A DNA stretch of 34,380 nt from Fidelibacterota bacterium (GCA_014381925.1 JACNKR010000060.1:1-34380), one strand, 5' to 3'. Positions 18,601 through 28,807 are shown, counted from the first letter of the stretch. Numbers and translations are program-made. The notes: generated from the sequence alone by a model not told the origin.

Positions 18601-19320
18601 TTTTGCGGTATGATAGTTAGCTACAGCCGACATTGCATCTCCATATTCAGCGGAAAATCCTCCTGGCTGAAAATCAAATTCTCTCACAGCAAATAGATTT
18701 AACCGTGTTCCTGTTCCAATACCACCAAAAATTGGATTTTTAATATACATTCCATCAATCATATAACCAATTTCACCAGATCGTCCACCACGAACATGTA
18801 CTTCTTCAAGCCCTCTTTCTTCGTGTCCGGGAATACCTTGTTGACGACTTTCAACTTTTACAACACCTGATTGTAATGAAAACAATTCACTCACATCTTT
18901 TAATGGAAGTGCTTTAATCGCTTCACCACTTACTGTTTGTTTAGTACCTGTAACATCATGTTCAACCATTTCTCGTTGAGCTTCAACAATTACTTCTTCA
19001 CCAGATATGCTTTCAATTTGTAATTTTATATTTAACCATTGAGTTTGATCCATTACAATTGAAACATTTTTTACACTATGTTGTCTATATCCAATCATTG
19101 AAAAAATAATATCATATTCACCAACAGGAACATTCAAAATAAAATAATTTCCTTCTACATCTGTCATTGCACCAAATGATGTGCCAGGAATATAAACTTG
19201 AGTACCAGGAAGTCCCTCTCCTTTTTCATCGATTACTCTTCCTCTAATCGTTCCATCAGTTCCTGCAATAATCATTGAGCTAATAAAAATTATTATACTA
19301 AAATATCTAACCAATTTCAT
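15652..19320 (-). CDS. TonB-dependent outer-membrane receptor with carboxypeptidase-regulatory-like N-domain
   Basis: 1222 residues. Signal peptide at 1-20. Carboxypeptidase-regulatory-like beta-sandwich at about 23-103 (G-T-I-R-G-R-V-I-D..., V-P-V-G-E-Y-D-I). Next come E-E-V-I-V-E-A-Q (108-115), where a TonB box would be expected, and a plug domain to about 240 (V-R-G-G-R-S, I-D-G-M-Y, P-G-G-F-S-A-E-Y-G-D). The remainder is a 22-strand-type barrel ending in an aromatic strand. Long inserts, probably extracellular loops, carry acidic calcium-type repeats: D-S-D-G-D-G-Y-P-D, D-D-D-N-G-D-G-I-F-D-Q-G-E-S-F, N-G-L-W-D-V-G-E-E-Y-F. It should take up a large ligand using the proton-motive force. 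It starts 2 nt after the lipoprotein stop, like SusC/SusD pairs, but the partner does not look like SusD. The ligand is unknown. Confidence 0.93.
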   Translation of the reverse strand: MKLVRYFSIIIFISSMIIAGTDGTIRGRVIDEKGEGLPGTQVYIPGTSFGAMTDVEGNYFILNVPVGEYDIIFSMIGYRQHSVKNVSIVMDQTQWLNIKLQIESISGEEVIVEAQREMVEHDVTGTKQTVSGEAIKALPLKDVSELFSLQSGVVKVESRQQGIPGHEERGLEEVHVRGGRSGEIGYMIDGMYIKNPIFGGIGTGTRLNLFAVREFDFQPGGFSAEYGDAMSAVANYHTAKGGDEISLKFKYATSAFGSAYDKAKEYNDYNFGLGGKVPIPETAGKLHYWVSGQMTSSNYQVLNFDDLIFKKNDPGNRTNRDNMIQPFDSNSGLQVFGFENINDIFTKLTYNPTNSIRTNFSYWQVNAQRKRFDPTYQYWNEGQNELFRDTKRFYFEFNHSISPRTFYNLRLSHFRQEQFQGVRWADSDGDGYPDWFEWSHSAGNRPYSDPYDAEIIPHEVDQGNIIYPKQDDKSGWYLGAPVIGNYDWSATEDWDDDNGDGIFDQGESFTDCGVNEVGSIICMECYYNSSINNYECFNGEGNITNSFGDGEWDEPILLKEAINRDGSTWLTPEMYVNYSQFFDRSFHRDNLMYDTYQFMDEGGSLDIESYNDFVFENYDSLYYFGWNEFKAFGGSDYYYNESTTFTNELKFDITSQITDKWKARLGISYKSHLIEYYEVQAPYRARPIVEDFSEDYKDFGADNLLAQDYTINEWVEIFGITPDEWMVQEELDSDGDGLSDNEIYEVRSSGNMLVYPDTGEDNGLWDVGEEYFDLNNNNTFDRGREPQEISFYINNTIEVPWMVINAGVRVDMVNYNTRLWADPYGNISPYTPYFYLDADTDGKWDQDAFNDYGLDGVANTGDSGESNGVRDVDSYGNYIENLTEPLLDDSFNSKANVLFTNTSFLYKISPRLGFSHVITDKSNFTFNYGVYYQNPIYRNVFINTGQLEDPTAIFEQSLPLVGNAAMTASRSVIYEFGVNVQVGRNFAYSVIGWAKDMDQMLTTEKKNFGVYSYNVFRNYDYGSAKGIDINLEQRGRMINTMIQYTYSIAKANRSYDWEAYSKVTTGEPAPTQEYLQSYDRTHDIAMTLYTVLPYGIRMGLTSFYQSGYPYTPIIYSGNQSEEGAKNSERSPSYKDMNVTFSKYISFGKTRLSLGASIYNLLNIPNALDIYYTTGDPLDPGPQSLKNVGLPEDGGTLSNSFYDTPWRIFPQRQINFHVKIEFN

Positions 19321-19322
19321 AT

Positions 19323-21104
19323 TTAAAAACCTTTTCTATATGTTGGAGCGAACTTAACAATCCCAGATGATTTTTTTGGAATAAACTTCTCTTCTCCAAA
19401 TGCATTTGCCAGTTCATTTAAACTATTAAATATCATACTTGGTGATGCTTCAGATTCACTATAACGGTTCATTATCCATTCTTGGCCAAGCACCATTTCA
19501 TAATCACCCCAACTATAATTTATTTGTTGTTTTACGATTCCAAGACTATGTGCAACCCAATAAATTTGCTCTTCATTATATTTTACACCGCTTCCAACCA
19601 TTGTCATTGACGCGAATTTAGTAATTTTAAATATATCCATTAAAGTAGTATCACTAAAGGTATTTCCATTAATTTCTAAATCATTAAAAAGTAATTCATC
19701 ACCATAATCAACTTTATATGAAGATTGAATATTATAAACAGCTGAATTACCATTTACAGAATCATTAAATGTAGAAGAATATTCATGCTCTACCACTTCT
19801 CCATCTCTAAATGGTAAATAAAATAAAACAGAATCCATATTGCCCGAATGCGGTGTCCAACCATTATCATGAAAAACTTCATTTTGATCATCCCAAACAC
19901 CACCGTAATAATTAAAATAACTTGGATATACAAGTTCGTAAATCGCTTCAGCATCATTTCTATAAATAAAATAATCAGATGTATTTAATTCTAAACCATT
20001 ATTCATCCAACCTACATTTGTCTTCATAATGTTATATGAATATGCATCATCCGTTAATTCATCAATAATATGATTTTCTAATAACATATTTATTTCTTTA
20101 TAATCAGTATATGGCTTGATAACTGTATCTTTTAAAGTGACCCAATTAACAGGAGTAACCACAGAACCATCTATCAATGTATAAGATTCATCTGGTACAA
20201 AAGTTCTGATTGTATCACCATTTATATCAATTAATACATTATTTGGTAGCTCACCAATAATTGTATCGTTTTCAGTAATATTCCAAAACATTATAGAATC
20301 TTCAGCTAAAACCCCAAATTTGTATTCATAAATAATGTAATCTTGGTAGGCATCACAATCAACTCGAACAGAATCTCCATCATTAAAAATTCCTTCAGGT
20401 GCAGTATCTAAAATCCATACACTATCTGGTTCACAAACTTCAACAAGAGTCGTATCAAAATCTGATAAATCTAAATAAGAATAAATAGAATTTGAAATAT
20501 TATCTATCACTTTAATTGTTTTATTAAATACAAATGGATCTTCCACTTCGATTAGATTTTCAGTTTGATCAAAATAAAAATCACCGATATACTCAACAGA
20601 TAGACAGTCACCAAATTCATCATCGATTGAAGAATCTTCACATGATTTATGATCAACATCCTGAGCTCCTCGATATCTATTTATTTCAGAATCCCATTCA
20701 AATGTTGAATAATCTTTATGTTTAGGTGAAGAAACAACAATCGTACTCGATAATGTAGTGTCATCATTCACAACTTCAGAAAAAGTAATAAATTCTTCAC
20801 TATTAATATCATACATTAATGATTGATAAGCAGTGGAGTCTGGAGAAATATAGAGTAAATATTCTGGAAAAGTTTGTAGATTTAAAGTATCACTATTATT
20901 AAGTTCAGGATTTAAATTAGTCGTATATTTTAAATCAAGTTTTTTATGTAGTGGATAAAAATAATCTTCATAATCACCTTTTTGACCTTGGAGATTATCT
21001 TCTAATGTATTTTGGAGTTCACTTGTTTTCGATTCATCAGGGTCATCAAATAACCCACAACTAATTAAAAAAATGGTGAAAAATAGGATAAATATCTTTT
21101 TCAA
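19323..21104 (-). CDS. Outer-membrane-type lipoprotein upstream of TonB receptor
   Basis: 593 residues from the TTG at 21104. This start gives a compact lipoprotein signal (MKKIFILFFTIFLISCG) with lipobox L-I-S-C, Cys at 16, and a GGGA 9 nt upstream. The frame stays open to a TTG at 21137, and a GTG lies at 21110, but those put charged residues before the signal. After the Cys, the G-L-F-D-D-P-D stretch is a likely export tether of the kind seen in Bacteroidetes lipoproteins. The mature part is acidic, beta-rich and unrecognised. It has no TPR-like helices, so I do not call it SusD. It heads the receptor/exoprotein/PorV set, with 2 nt to the receptor gene. It may act as a surface lid or recognition subunit for the receptor. 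Confidence 0.88.
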   Translation of the reverse strand: MKKIFILFFTIFLISCGLFDDPDESKTSELQNTLEDNLQGQKGDYEDYFYPLHKKLDLKYTTNLNPELNNSDTLNLQTFPEYLLYISPDSTAYQSLMYDINSEEFITFSEVVNDDTTLSSTIVVSSPKHKDYSTFEWDSEINRYRGAQDVDHKSCEDSSIDDEFGDCLSVEYIGDFYFDQTENLIEVEDPFVFNKTIKVIDNISNSIYSYLDLSDFDTTLVEVCEPDSVWILDTAPEGIFNDGDSVRVDCDAYQDYIIYEYKFGVLAEDSIMFWNITENDTIIGELPNNVLIDINGDTIRTFVPDESYTLIDGSVVTPVNWVTLKDTVIKPYTDYKEINMLLENHIIDELTDDAYSYNIMKTNVGWMNNGLELNTSDYFIYRNDAEAIYELVYPSYFNYYGGVWDDQNEVFHDNGWTPHSGNMDSVLFYLPFRDGEVVEHEYSSTFNDSVNGNSAVYNIQSSYKVDYGDELLFNDLEINGNTFSDTTLMDIFKITKFASMTMVGSGVKYNEEQIYWVAHSLGIVKQQINYSWGDYEMVLGQEWIMNRYSESEASPSMIFNSLNELANAFGEEKFIPKKSSGIVKFAPTYRKGF

Positions 21105-21148
21105 GCCCACATGTCCCTTTACTTGTAATTTTATCAAATTTAAAGCGT

Positions 21149-21212
21149 AGTATTTTACTCAATTTAGGAAAATACAACAGTTGTAAATTTACCAAGATAA
21201 AACAACTTTATC
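21149..21212 (-). promoter_or_regulatory. Candidate control region of the receptor module
   Basis: The 146-nt gap before the lipoprotein start is the largest on this side of the array. On the minus strand, TTGTAT (21172-21177) and AATACT (21149-21154) have a 17-nt spacer and lie about 45-70 nt before the start. Upstream is the imperfectly centred palindrome GATAAA-acaac-TTTATC (21196-21212), flanked by CCAAG at 21192-21196 and 21212-21216, which could be an operator. The hexamers are weak matches to the sigma-70 consensus. Confidence 0.3.
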
Positions 21213-21250
21213 CAAGTGTATAAAATCAGTTTAATGTGTTTGAATAATTT

Positions 21251-24200
21251 CTATTTAAATAATATTATTTTTTGTACTCGTCTAAAATTATTACCTAATT
21301 CTGCATTAATAAGGTATACACCACTTGATAAGTTATACCCATCAAATGTGAGGGAGTGATACCCTGCACTCATTAATTCAGTATCTTTTAATATTTTTAC
21401 TTTTTGACCTAATACATTAAACACTTCAATTTTAACTTCTACAGGTCGTGGTAGAGCAAAATCAAATGTTGTTGCAGGATTAAATGGGTTTGGATATGCA
21501 TTTCCAAATTCAAATTTCTTTGGTAATCCTAAATCAGTAAGGCTTTCTTCTTGACCTAATAAATTGTCTTCAATATCATATCCTAAGACTAATTTAATAT
21601 TCCAAGTATATGTATCCTCAATGGACATATTTTCCAATTTCAACATATCATTATAAGGAATTTCTATACAAACTAATTCAGGACTTGATGCTTCACAGGT
21701 TCCACCAGGATCTACTAATAAATCTTTTGTTCCCCAGCTTGCCAATGTTGGATTCGCACCGTCTTCATCAACTTCCATTATAGGATATCGTAATTCAAAT
21801 ACAGCTTCTTTTTCAAATGGTGTATTTATATCATCCTGAGGAATATTAGGAATATCAGTGAAAGCTCTATTTGCTTGATTAATATCCCATTCAAATTTCA
21901 CGCTCCAATTATCAAGATTTTGATGACTTACATTACTTGCATTCACAATCACTGATGTTAATTTCCAAACATAAGCTCCCTGATCATTGCTATTACATTC
22001 AACCCCTTCATCATCCCAAATACATGCAGGAGCATCTTGGCACTCTAGCGCAAAAGGTATTTCATCACAAGGTGTATCATTATCAGCACCGTCAAACCAT
22101 TGTGCAGGTTTCACCTCTCTATAATCCTTATAGAATCTCAAATTATCAGGAGTCAAACTTGAGTCAGCCCAATCAACTCTTTGAATATATAAGTCACCAG
22201 GATAAGATACTTGAAAACTTTTTATATTATGTTCATCTTCACCAAATACAAATCCATCACTTTCATTATTTGCCTCAACAATACCTATTTTCACATAATC
22301 ACCACCGTATTGATTACCTAAAGCACCATCATTTCGTTGTGGTTTCATACCAAATTTAAAATCCCAAATTAAATTACTTTCAGTAGGATCTGGATTCGTT
22401 TCAATATTTGGTTCATCAGATGGCTCATAATAAACCTCATATCGATTATTAGGGTCAAAATTATTTTCAATTATTAAACCATCTAAATTTAAATCACCCA
22501 CTTGTAACCAAAATCCATGAAATGGTTCAATAAATTCAATTTCGTGATAACTATTTGTTTTTGGATTCCATGTATTTAGTGTAGGTGAAACAATTTTTGA
22601 ATTTACAGCTTCATCCCATGTTATTATGGTTTTACATACAAAATCATCTTCCGGTGTAGCTAATAATTCATCCCAAACACATCCATTATTCCCAATACAG
22701 CTATCTTCACTCAAATTACCAGAACAATTATTAATATCATTTGGATCTGTAAATTTAAGAGAGCGTTTATGAACTGTTGCTACTAACGGATTTGCTAATA
22801 AATTCCAACCCTCTTTTATTAAAACAGATTTTTTCTTTACTATTTCTCCAGTGAATTCAAAAATATTAGGGTATTTTAACCACAAAATATTTGATCGCCC
22901 TGTTTCAATTTGACCAATAGTATTACCAGATTGATTTAATAATAACCATTCATCAATAAATTCATATTCTAAAATTTGAGAATCTACAAAATATTGATTA
23001 AATAGTGCGTTCAATCCAATTCCACTTCCTGAAACATCAAACGGATAACCTAACATAAATCGAGCACCAGCAGAACCAGTATTATTTTCAAATGGGTCAA
23101 TTAAATTCTCTTCTTCATCTAATGACCAAAATGGAAATACTAAAGTTGTATCTGTTAATATTAATGGACTTGAAGTATAGGCTGTATCACATTGTCCATT
23201 ATCACCATAATAATCACCATGATCACATAATAAAAATCTGAAATAAATATCATCATTAATAACATTATTTCCAAAATTACCACCAGTTTCAATAAAGAAA
23301 TCATTATATAAATTATCATCAATATAATTACCATCCTGTGCATACATAACTACATTTTGATTTAAATCATTAATCTCATATTGAATATGCCCATGAGGAA
23401 TTTGAACATCAATTAATTGGTTTACTTCACCATCTGCATCAATATCCAAGAATACATTAAAAGAATCAATATTCTCATCTTCATCATATAAGATAGAAGT
23501 TAAATCTACCCAATTCATACTCCCATTCATCTGACTACTTTGATATGCAACTTTAATTTGTTTTAAAAATGGTCTTGGATCAAGTTTACACGATTGTGTT
23601 TCAACATCCCACATACCCTTATAATCAATACAATCTGAATATTCTGTTATTTCGATATATTCCTGATTGGATTCTATATATTGTAATTCATTATTTCCAA
23701 TTTGATAACTAATTGAATCATATTCAAATGACTTTGTAATATGAGGTTTAATAAAATTATTTAAAGACAGCTCAAACTTATCAACGGTTTCAATGCAAAT
23801 TTCACCAGGGCTATCGGCATTTTGGTCACCACAATTTTCACCACAAATCATTGAAAGACCAGTTCCACCATGACTATTAACGGGAGAAATTTTATAACAA
23901 TATTCTTCTCCTGGTAATAATCCATTATCAAAATAATAAAATTGCTGTCTTCCATTATCTCCATAATCACTACTAAAGAAAAAGTCCGTTGGCTCATCGA
24001 CTACAAGATTTGCATGAGGAACATAACTACTACCTGTATTAGGTCCTTTTCTAAAAATCAAATATTCAGAAGCAATATGTGCATTTTCACCAATTTGAGG
24101 AAATCCTTCAGGCCAATTATCACTTTCAATTCCAAATATATCATTATTGTCATTAAATTCTGATTCTAACCAATTTAATTCGATAAAGTATAAATCTTCA

Positions 24201-27200
24201 GTTAAATCTGCATCTGAAGCATTAATTGGTGCTGGTGGTGGCTCTAAACTAATGTAAACTGTAACTGTATCTGATGACTTTATATTTTCAAAATTACCAT
24301 ACGGATCAATAACATCAACTACAATTTCATGAGTTCCGATACTTAAATCATAATCAAATGTTTCATTAGTGCCTCTTAAAATACCATCAACATACCATTG
24401 ATATTGTAATTCATCATGAATTTCTTCATCATTTTCCATCCAAAAATCTTCATCAAAAATATCATGAATTAATAATGTATCAAAGAACCCATTATTTTCA
24501 GCAATTGTATCAGAATCATAAATAGATAATAAAGCTCCATCCCATTGGCCATTTCCATATAATTCTGTATAAAACTCACCTTCATTATAAACATTATCTC
24601 CATTTACATCAATAAATGGTTCGCTAATAATTGTACCAAAAGGATAGCCACAACTAGAATGCTCTTCTGCCGTACCTTGTCCTAAAAACCAACTCACACA
24701 ACCTGTTGTATCTAATGGAAATTCAATATGATAATCTGATTCACCTTCAGGTAAATGATAACTTAAATGGTCATTAAAGAAATTACCTAATCTTACATTT
24801 GGTAATCTATTAAACTCAGGTAATACATTTATTGTATAACTACTGGTATCTCTATAATTATAATCATCTCTAACAACTAAGCTTATTTCATGCACACCAG
24901 GTTGGCGATATAAAGTGACATTTTTTTGTGTAAATGGATCACCAGCATCCCAAACACCATTCCCATTATTATCAATAAAACCATCACCTTCATTATAAAT
25001 TCCAATGGGTGGATAATCAGGTTGAATGATTTCTGGTTCTTGGCCTAATATCCATTCAAAATATAGTGTATCATGTAGTCCACCTTGCGGAATAGTATCA
25101 ACACCCCAATGTTCAATATCAGTAAATGGTGGATAATCATCAGGGTCATAAGAAGCAGATGTCCACCGACCATTCATATCAATATCAATCCAATCTTCCA
25201 TTTCTTCGCCAAACTCATTATAATCCATATAGCCATTATTTAATACCACACCACTTTCATATATAAACTCACCAGCACCTCTAAACCCAATTTTCGCCCA
25301 ATCTGTCCCCGGCTGACCATCATGTGGAGGCATCCAAATATATGGGTAAAATTCAGCTAATAATTCTGGATCTAATGAAATGTATGAATAGATTTCATCA
25401 CAAGTAATATCAAATAACTGTTCATTATTATAGAAGCTATTTTCAATCGAATTGGACTCATTATAATCACCATACTCAACCATTATTGCAGAATGAGGCG
25501 CATTATTTACCTCAGGTGCAACTACAATTACCACTGTATCTCTTGCAATATTATGGTCTGGGATAATATTTAATTCATCATCATTCCATACACCTCTAAA
25601 ATATGTATCTGTTACAACTAATTCTATTTGATAATAATTGGTATCCGTATCAAATTGATTTCTTACAATAAACTCAATATAATCACTTTCAGAATCTGTA
25701 AAATCGATAAATGCATCATTATTTAATAAATTCCAATTAAACTGGATTTCATCTTTTGGTTCATCCATATCTTCAGAAATTGAAGCATCTAAATAAATTG
25801 TAATAGGATTTAATCCACCTTTACCATCATGTGGGATTTTTCTAAATACAGAATCAACATTTTCTTCAATTAATATTTCTCCATTATGCAAAGAAATGAT
25901 TGAAATTGGATCTAAATTTTCTGAAGTAATAACTGAAACTTCTTCTGTATAAGGTCCTGCACCCGCTACATTAATACCTCTTACATTATAAAAATATTCG
26001 GTTTCATCCAATAATCTTCGAGGGTCGGGTCCATATTGTTGTAGCTCATATTCTGTATCAAACCAATCATCATTCACGCTAATATCAAATCCTTGGTCTA
26101 CATATAATTCCTGCTCAAGACCACTCTTTATCCTCGAATTAGTAGAATCCTCGCCAAAAATTATCATATTTCTAAATACATCATAATTTTCAGGAGGAAA
26201 TATCCCATCATCAGTGGAACAACAATCATCTGGTTCATCCCAAAAAAGATTTATTTCTCTATATCCTCCAATTGCTGTTAAACCTTGCCTTAGAGATGGC
26301 TTTTTATACCCAACTGTAATTGCAAATTGAACTGTATCCATAGTATCAACAAATAATTCATCAATCATTTCATTACATAATTCATTCTCATTACCATCTA
26401 AAGTAAGTGGGCAACTTCCATTTTCCATATGCACACCAGAATGACCATCAATTACAAGTTTATCCAAAACCATAACAGGATCTTCAACAAAATCACCACG
26501 GATAAAAGTAAAAAATTTAAGCGTGTCTTCATCCACATTGGATAATGAATCTACCTCTGTTTTAATATCAAAAGAAATTTTTAACTCACCGGGAGAATCG
26601 GTAACAATATGCCCAATCCAGGTCCGGGGATTACTTTGGTAATATTCTAATTCACGAATATCTTGAGTAAATTTAGATAAATTAAAATTATTTTCCCACA
26701 TCCCTTCATTTTCATGGGGAAAATAAAGTTGAACCCATTGATTTGGTGGAGTCATTGGTTCTGGGAAATCAAATCGAGGGTCATATCCATCTGTTGCTCC
26801 AAGGTCGATGAATTCTTCATTATCATCCCAAATACCATTATTATTTGAATCTGTAAATGGTTCATTCGGGTCCCAAACACCATTTCCACCTGATGATCCT
26901 AAAATATTAGTGGTATCATAAATTGAGAATGTATTTGATACTTCTAATTCAACACCAATGTCAATTTGCCAATTAAAAAGAGGTTGAGGTTTACCACATA
27001 TAATTTGTGAATGTTGTGATTCACCCAAAAAATGTTGGGCTACAACTGAATAGCAATAATATTGAGTATCATCTAAATTATCATCTATAATAATTTTATT
27101 TTGTGAAATATCTGAGGGCTGTACTGGAATATTTGTACGACACCGATACATAGGTTCACCCGCTTCTTCCTCTTGATATAACCCATCTCCATTTTCATCA

Positions 27201-28807
27201 TTCCAAATTGTTTGTACTTGTTCATTACCATACCCATCGTTTTCAAAATAATATTCATAATAAACACATTGATGCGTAAATATCCATTCTCTACCACTTA
27301 ATTCACAATCGAATTGGTTTGTAATTTCAGAATCTCCATTACAAATCCCGGTATCATCATCATAGCAAGAGGATTCACTTTCTGGGTCACATAATTCTTG
27401 TCCATTATTTATCCATTTATATACCGAATATAAATATGCAGAATCATCTCCATAAGATTCAGGTGCATCCCAATTTAATTCAATACTCTGTAAACCAACT
27501 CTTAATTGATAATTTTGAACATTATTCATTTTAATTGTTTCAGCTGTTAAAATACTTGTTGGTTCACCTTCTATTCCAAACCCATTTACAGCTCTAACAA
27601 AATATGAAAACTCTCTATTCGCTTCTAAATTAAAATCATTATAAAATAAATTGTCAGTTTCTTCAATGAATAGTGTTTGATCATTCAAATAATCTTCTCT
27701 ATAAATCATATAACTGTTTGCATGGCCATTATCAGGAGCATTCCAAGTAAGTTCAATACTACCCTCTAATCCAGTTAAAGAAAAATTCTGAGGTTGATTT
27801 GGTAACGGTTCATCACATAATTGTATAGTTGCAGATTGCCTAACTGATTGCGAAGCAATTTGATCTTGACCAACATAACCATTCCAAGCATAAACTTCAA
27901 TTGTTACTTCGGCACCCCAATCATATTTATCTTCAACGGTATAAGAAGTCAGTCCAACTACGGTATCTGAACCTGCAAAAGTCAAATCTTCAATAATGTA
28001 AATATACTCAAATCCTTCAGTTGTATCAATAATTGATTCAGGTTCATTCCAATGAATTGTAATATCATTCCCTTGCTCTGTACTCAAATTACAATCAACA
28101 TCTTCGTTTGTATCCAAACCAATATTAATACTAATCGGATAAAATTCATAAATACTATATCCACAAGATTGACAATCTAAATCATTTTCTTGACATGGAG
28201 CTGTTGCACTAAAATTTACATTAAATGCATTGGGATCTTCGCATCCAAAAATATTATTTCCTTCTAATGAATTTACATTTTGTTGACTTCCATGTGAAAA
28301 TGGGGATAATGGAAAATTAATAGTACCTGGCAATAAATCTATATCACCCAATTCATTAGAGTCTGCATCATATAACTTAAATGTAAATAAATCACCACTT
28401 GCATTTTGTCCCGGATATAAATCAACTTCAATTGGATTATTAGCATTTAAATCATTACCAAATACTCTCAAAACTGTTTTATCTAAACTATTTTTATGGT
28501 AGTATGTCCAACCAACACAAACAGAAGTCCCTGCATTTGGATTATAGTAAATAAAAATAGCATCAGCCTCATCTGGATTATTAGGGTTTAATAATTCAGA
28601 TAAATCCCCAGTAGGTGCATCACCGCCTTCATAAATTGCTATAGAAGCATTAAAATCATCAATCCGTACATTTTCTATATATATAGTATGAGTTGATGCT
28701 GTTTCATAAAATTTTATCTCAGTTGCTGGATGTTCATGCCACATTTGACTAAAACCAAAACTAAATAAAATTAAAGTTAGTAATAAATTCGTTATTTTAT
28801 TTTTCAT
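21251..28807 (-). CDS. Giant multidomain surface protein (Fn3, PKD-like, acidic repeats) with T9SS sorting domain
   Basis: 2518 residues from the ATG at 28807, which gives signal peptide MKNKITNLLLTLILFSFGFS. Upstream GTG/ATG codons at 28906 and 28903 are in frame and lie 3-6 nt past the previous stop, but would add a 33-residue basic stretch before the signal. In order: a Cys-bearing G-C-E-D-P-N-A-F-N repeat (about 187-215); Fn3 modules (about 336-426 and 427-608, the second interrupted by a Cys insert); a beta-domain with D-G-Y-D and P-E-P; another Fn3; PKD-like domains with P-H-D-G (25823-25834, 25316-25327); several N-G-x-W-D acidic repeats; an Fn3; and a G-W-N-L-L-A-N-P-L-V region near 2000. 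The Y-P-N-P-F-N-P sorting domain is at about 2436, ending K-I-I-L-F-K. It is probably a long surface adhesin or fibre. No catalytic motif is visible. Confidence 0.92.
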   Translation of the reverse strand: MKNKITNLLLTLILFSFGFSQMWHEHPATEIKFYETASTHTIYIENVRIDDFNASIAIYEGGDAPTGDLSELLNPNNPDEADAIFIYYNPNAGTSVCVGWTYYHKNSLDKTVLRVFGNDLNANNPIEVDLYPGQNASGDLFTFKLYDADSNELGDIDLLPGTINFPLSPFSHGSQQNVNSLEGNNIFGCEDPNAFNVNFSATAPCQENDLDCQSCGYSIYEFYPISINIGLDTNEDVDCNLSTEQGNDITIHWNEPESIIDTTEGFEYIYIIEDLTFAGSDTVVGLTSYTVEDKYDWGAEVTIEVYAWNGYVGQDQIASQSVRQSATIQLCDEPLPNQPQNFSLTGLEGSIELTWNAPDNGHANSYMIYREDYLNDQTLFIEETDNLFYNDFNLEANREFSYFVRAVNGFGIEGEPTSILTAETIKMNNVQNYQLRVGLQSIELNWDAPESYGDDSAYLYSVYKWINNGQELCDPESESSCYDDDTGICNGDSEITNQFDCELSGREWIFTHQCVYYEYYFENDGYGNEQVQTIWNDENGDGLYQEEEAGEPMYRCRTNIPVQPSDISQNKIIIDDNLDDTQYYCYSVVAQHFLGESQHSQIICGKPQPLFNWQIDIGVELEVSNTFSIYDTTNILGSSGGNGVWDPNEPFTDSNNNGIWDDNEEFIDLGATDGYDPRFDFPEPMTPPNQWVQLYFPHENEGMWENNFNLSKFTQDIRELEYYQSNPRTWIGHIVTDSPGELKISFDIKTEVDSLSNVDEDTLKFFTFIRGDFVEDPVMVLDKLVIDGHSGVHMENGSCPLTLDGNENELCNEMIDELFVDTMDTVQFAITVGYKKPSLRQGLTAIGGYREINLFWDEPDDCCSTDDGIFPPENYDVFRNMIIFGEDSTNSRIKSGLEQELYVDQGFDISVNDDWFDTEYELQQYGPDPRRLLDETEYFYNVRGINVAGAGPYTEEVSVITSENLDPISIISLHNGEILIEENVDSVFRKIPHDGKGGLNPITIYLDASISEDMDEPKDEIQFNWNLLNNDAFIDFTDSESDYIEFIVRNQFDTDTNYYQIELVVTDTYFRGVWNDDELNIIPDHNIARDTVVIVVAPEVNNAPHSAIMVEYGDYNESNSIENSFYNNEQLFDITCDEIYSYISLDPELLAEFYPYIWMPPHDGQPGTDWAKIGFRGAGEFIYESGVVLNNGYMDYNEFGEEMEDWIDIDMNGRWTSASYDPDDYPPFTDIEHWGVDTIPQGGLHDTLYFEWILGQEPEIIQPDYPPIGIYNEGDGFIDNNGNGVWDAGDPFTQKNVTLYRQPGVHEISLVVRDDYNYRDTSSYTINVLPEFNRLPNVRLGNFFNDHLSYHLPEGESDYHIEFPLDTTGCVSWFLGQGTAEEHSSCGYPFGTIISEPFIDVNGDNVYNEGEFYTELYGNGQWDGALLSIYDSDTIAENNGFFDTLLIHDIFDEDFWMENDEEIHDELQYQWYVDGILRGTNETFDYDLSIGTHEIVVDVIDPYGNFENIKSSDTVTVYISLEPPPAPINASDADLTEDLYFIELNWLESEFNDNNDIFGIESDNWPEGFPQIGENAHIASEYLIFRKGPNTGSSYVPHANLVVDEPTDFFFSSDYGDNGRQQFYYFDNGLLPGEEYCYKISPVNSHGGTGLSMICGENCGDQNADSPGEICIETVDKFELSLNNFIKPHITKSFEYDSISYQIGNNELQYIESNQEYIEITEYSDCIDYKGMWDVETQSCKLDPRPFLKQIKVAYQSSQMNGSMNWVDLTSILYDEDENIDSFNVFLDIDADGEVNQLIDVQIPHGHIQYEINDLNQNVVMYAQDGNYIDDNLYNDFFIETGGNFGNNVINDDIYFRFLLCDHGDYYGDNGQCDTAYTSSPLILTDTTLVFPFWSLDEEENLIDPFENNTGSAGARFMLGYPFDVSGSGIGLNALFNQYFVDSQILEYEFIDEWLLLNQSGNTIGQIETGRSNILWLKYPNIFEFTGEIVKKKSVLIKEGWNLLANPLVATVHKRSLKFTDPNDINNCSGNLSEDSCIGNNGCVWDELLATPEDDFVCKTIITWDEAVNSKIVSPTLNTWNPKTNSYHEIEFIEPFHGFWLQVGDLNLDGLIIENNFDPNNRYEVYYEPSDEPNIETNPDPTESNLIWDFKFGMKPQRNDGALGNQYGGDYVKIGIVEANNESDGFVFGEDEHNIKSFQVSYPGDLYIQRVDWADSSLTPDNLRFYKDYREVKPAQWFDGADNDTPCDEIPFALECQDAPACIWDDEGVECNSNDQGAYVWKLTSVIVNASNVSHQNLDNWSVKFEWDINQANRAFTDIPNIPQDDINTPFEKEAVFELRYPIMEVDEDGANPTLASWGTKDLLVDPGGTCEASSPELVCIEIPYNDMLKLENMSIEDTYTWNIKLVLGYDIEDNLLGQEESLTDLGLPKKFEFGNAYPNPFNPATTFDFALPRPVEVKIEVFNVLGQKVKILKDTELMSAGYHSLTFDGYNLSSGVYLINAELGNNFRRVQKIILFK

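Noticed and set aside
19323-21104. SusD homologue paired with the TonB receptor
   Set aside because: The lipoprotein is acidic and beta-rich with no TPR-like helical repeats. Only the gene order recalls SusC/SusD.
21937-22359. 140-codon plus-strand ORF, the longest on that strand
   Set aside because: It is antisense to the giant surface gene. Its His, Tyr and Gln richness is what the reverse of AT-rich Asn/Asp/Glu codons gives. No ribosome-binding site or motif.
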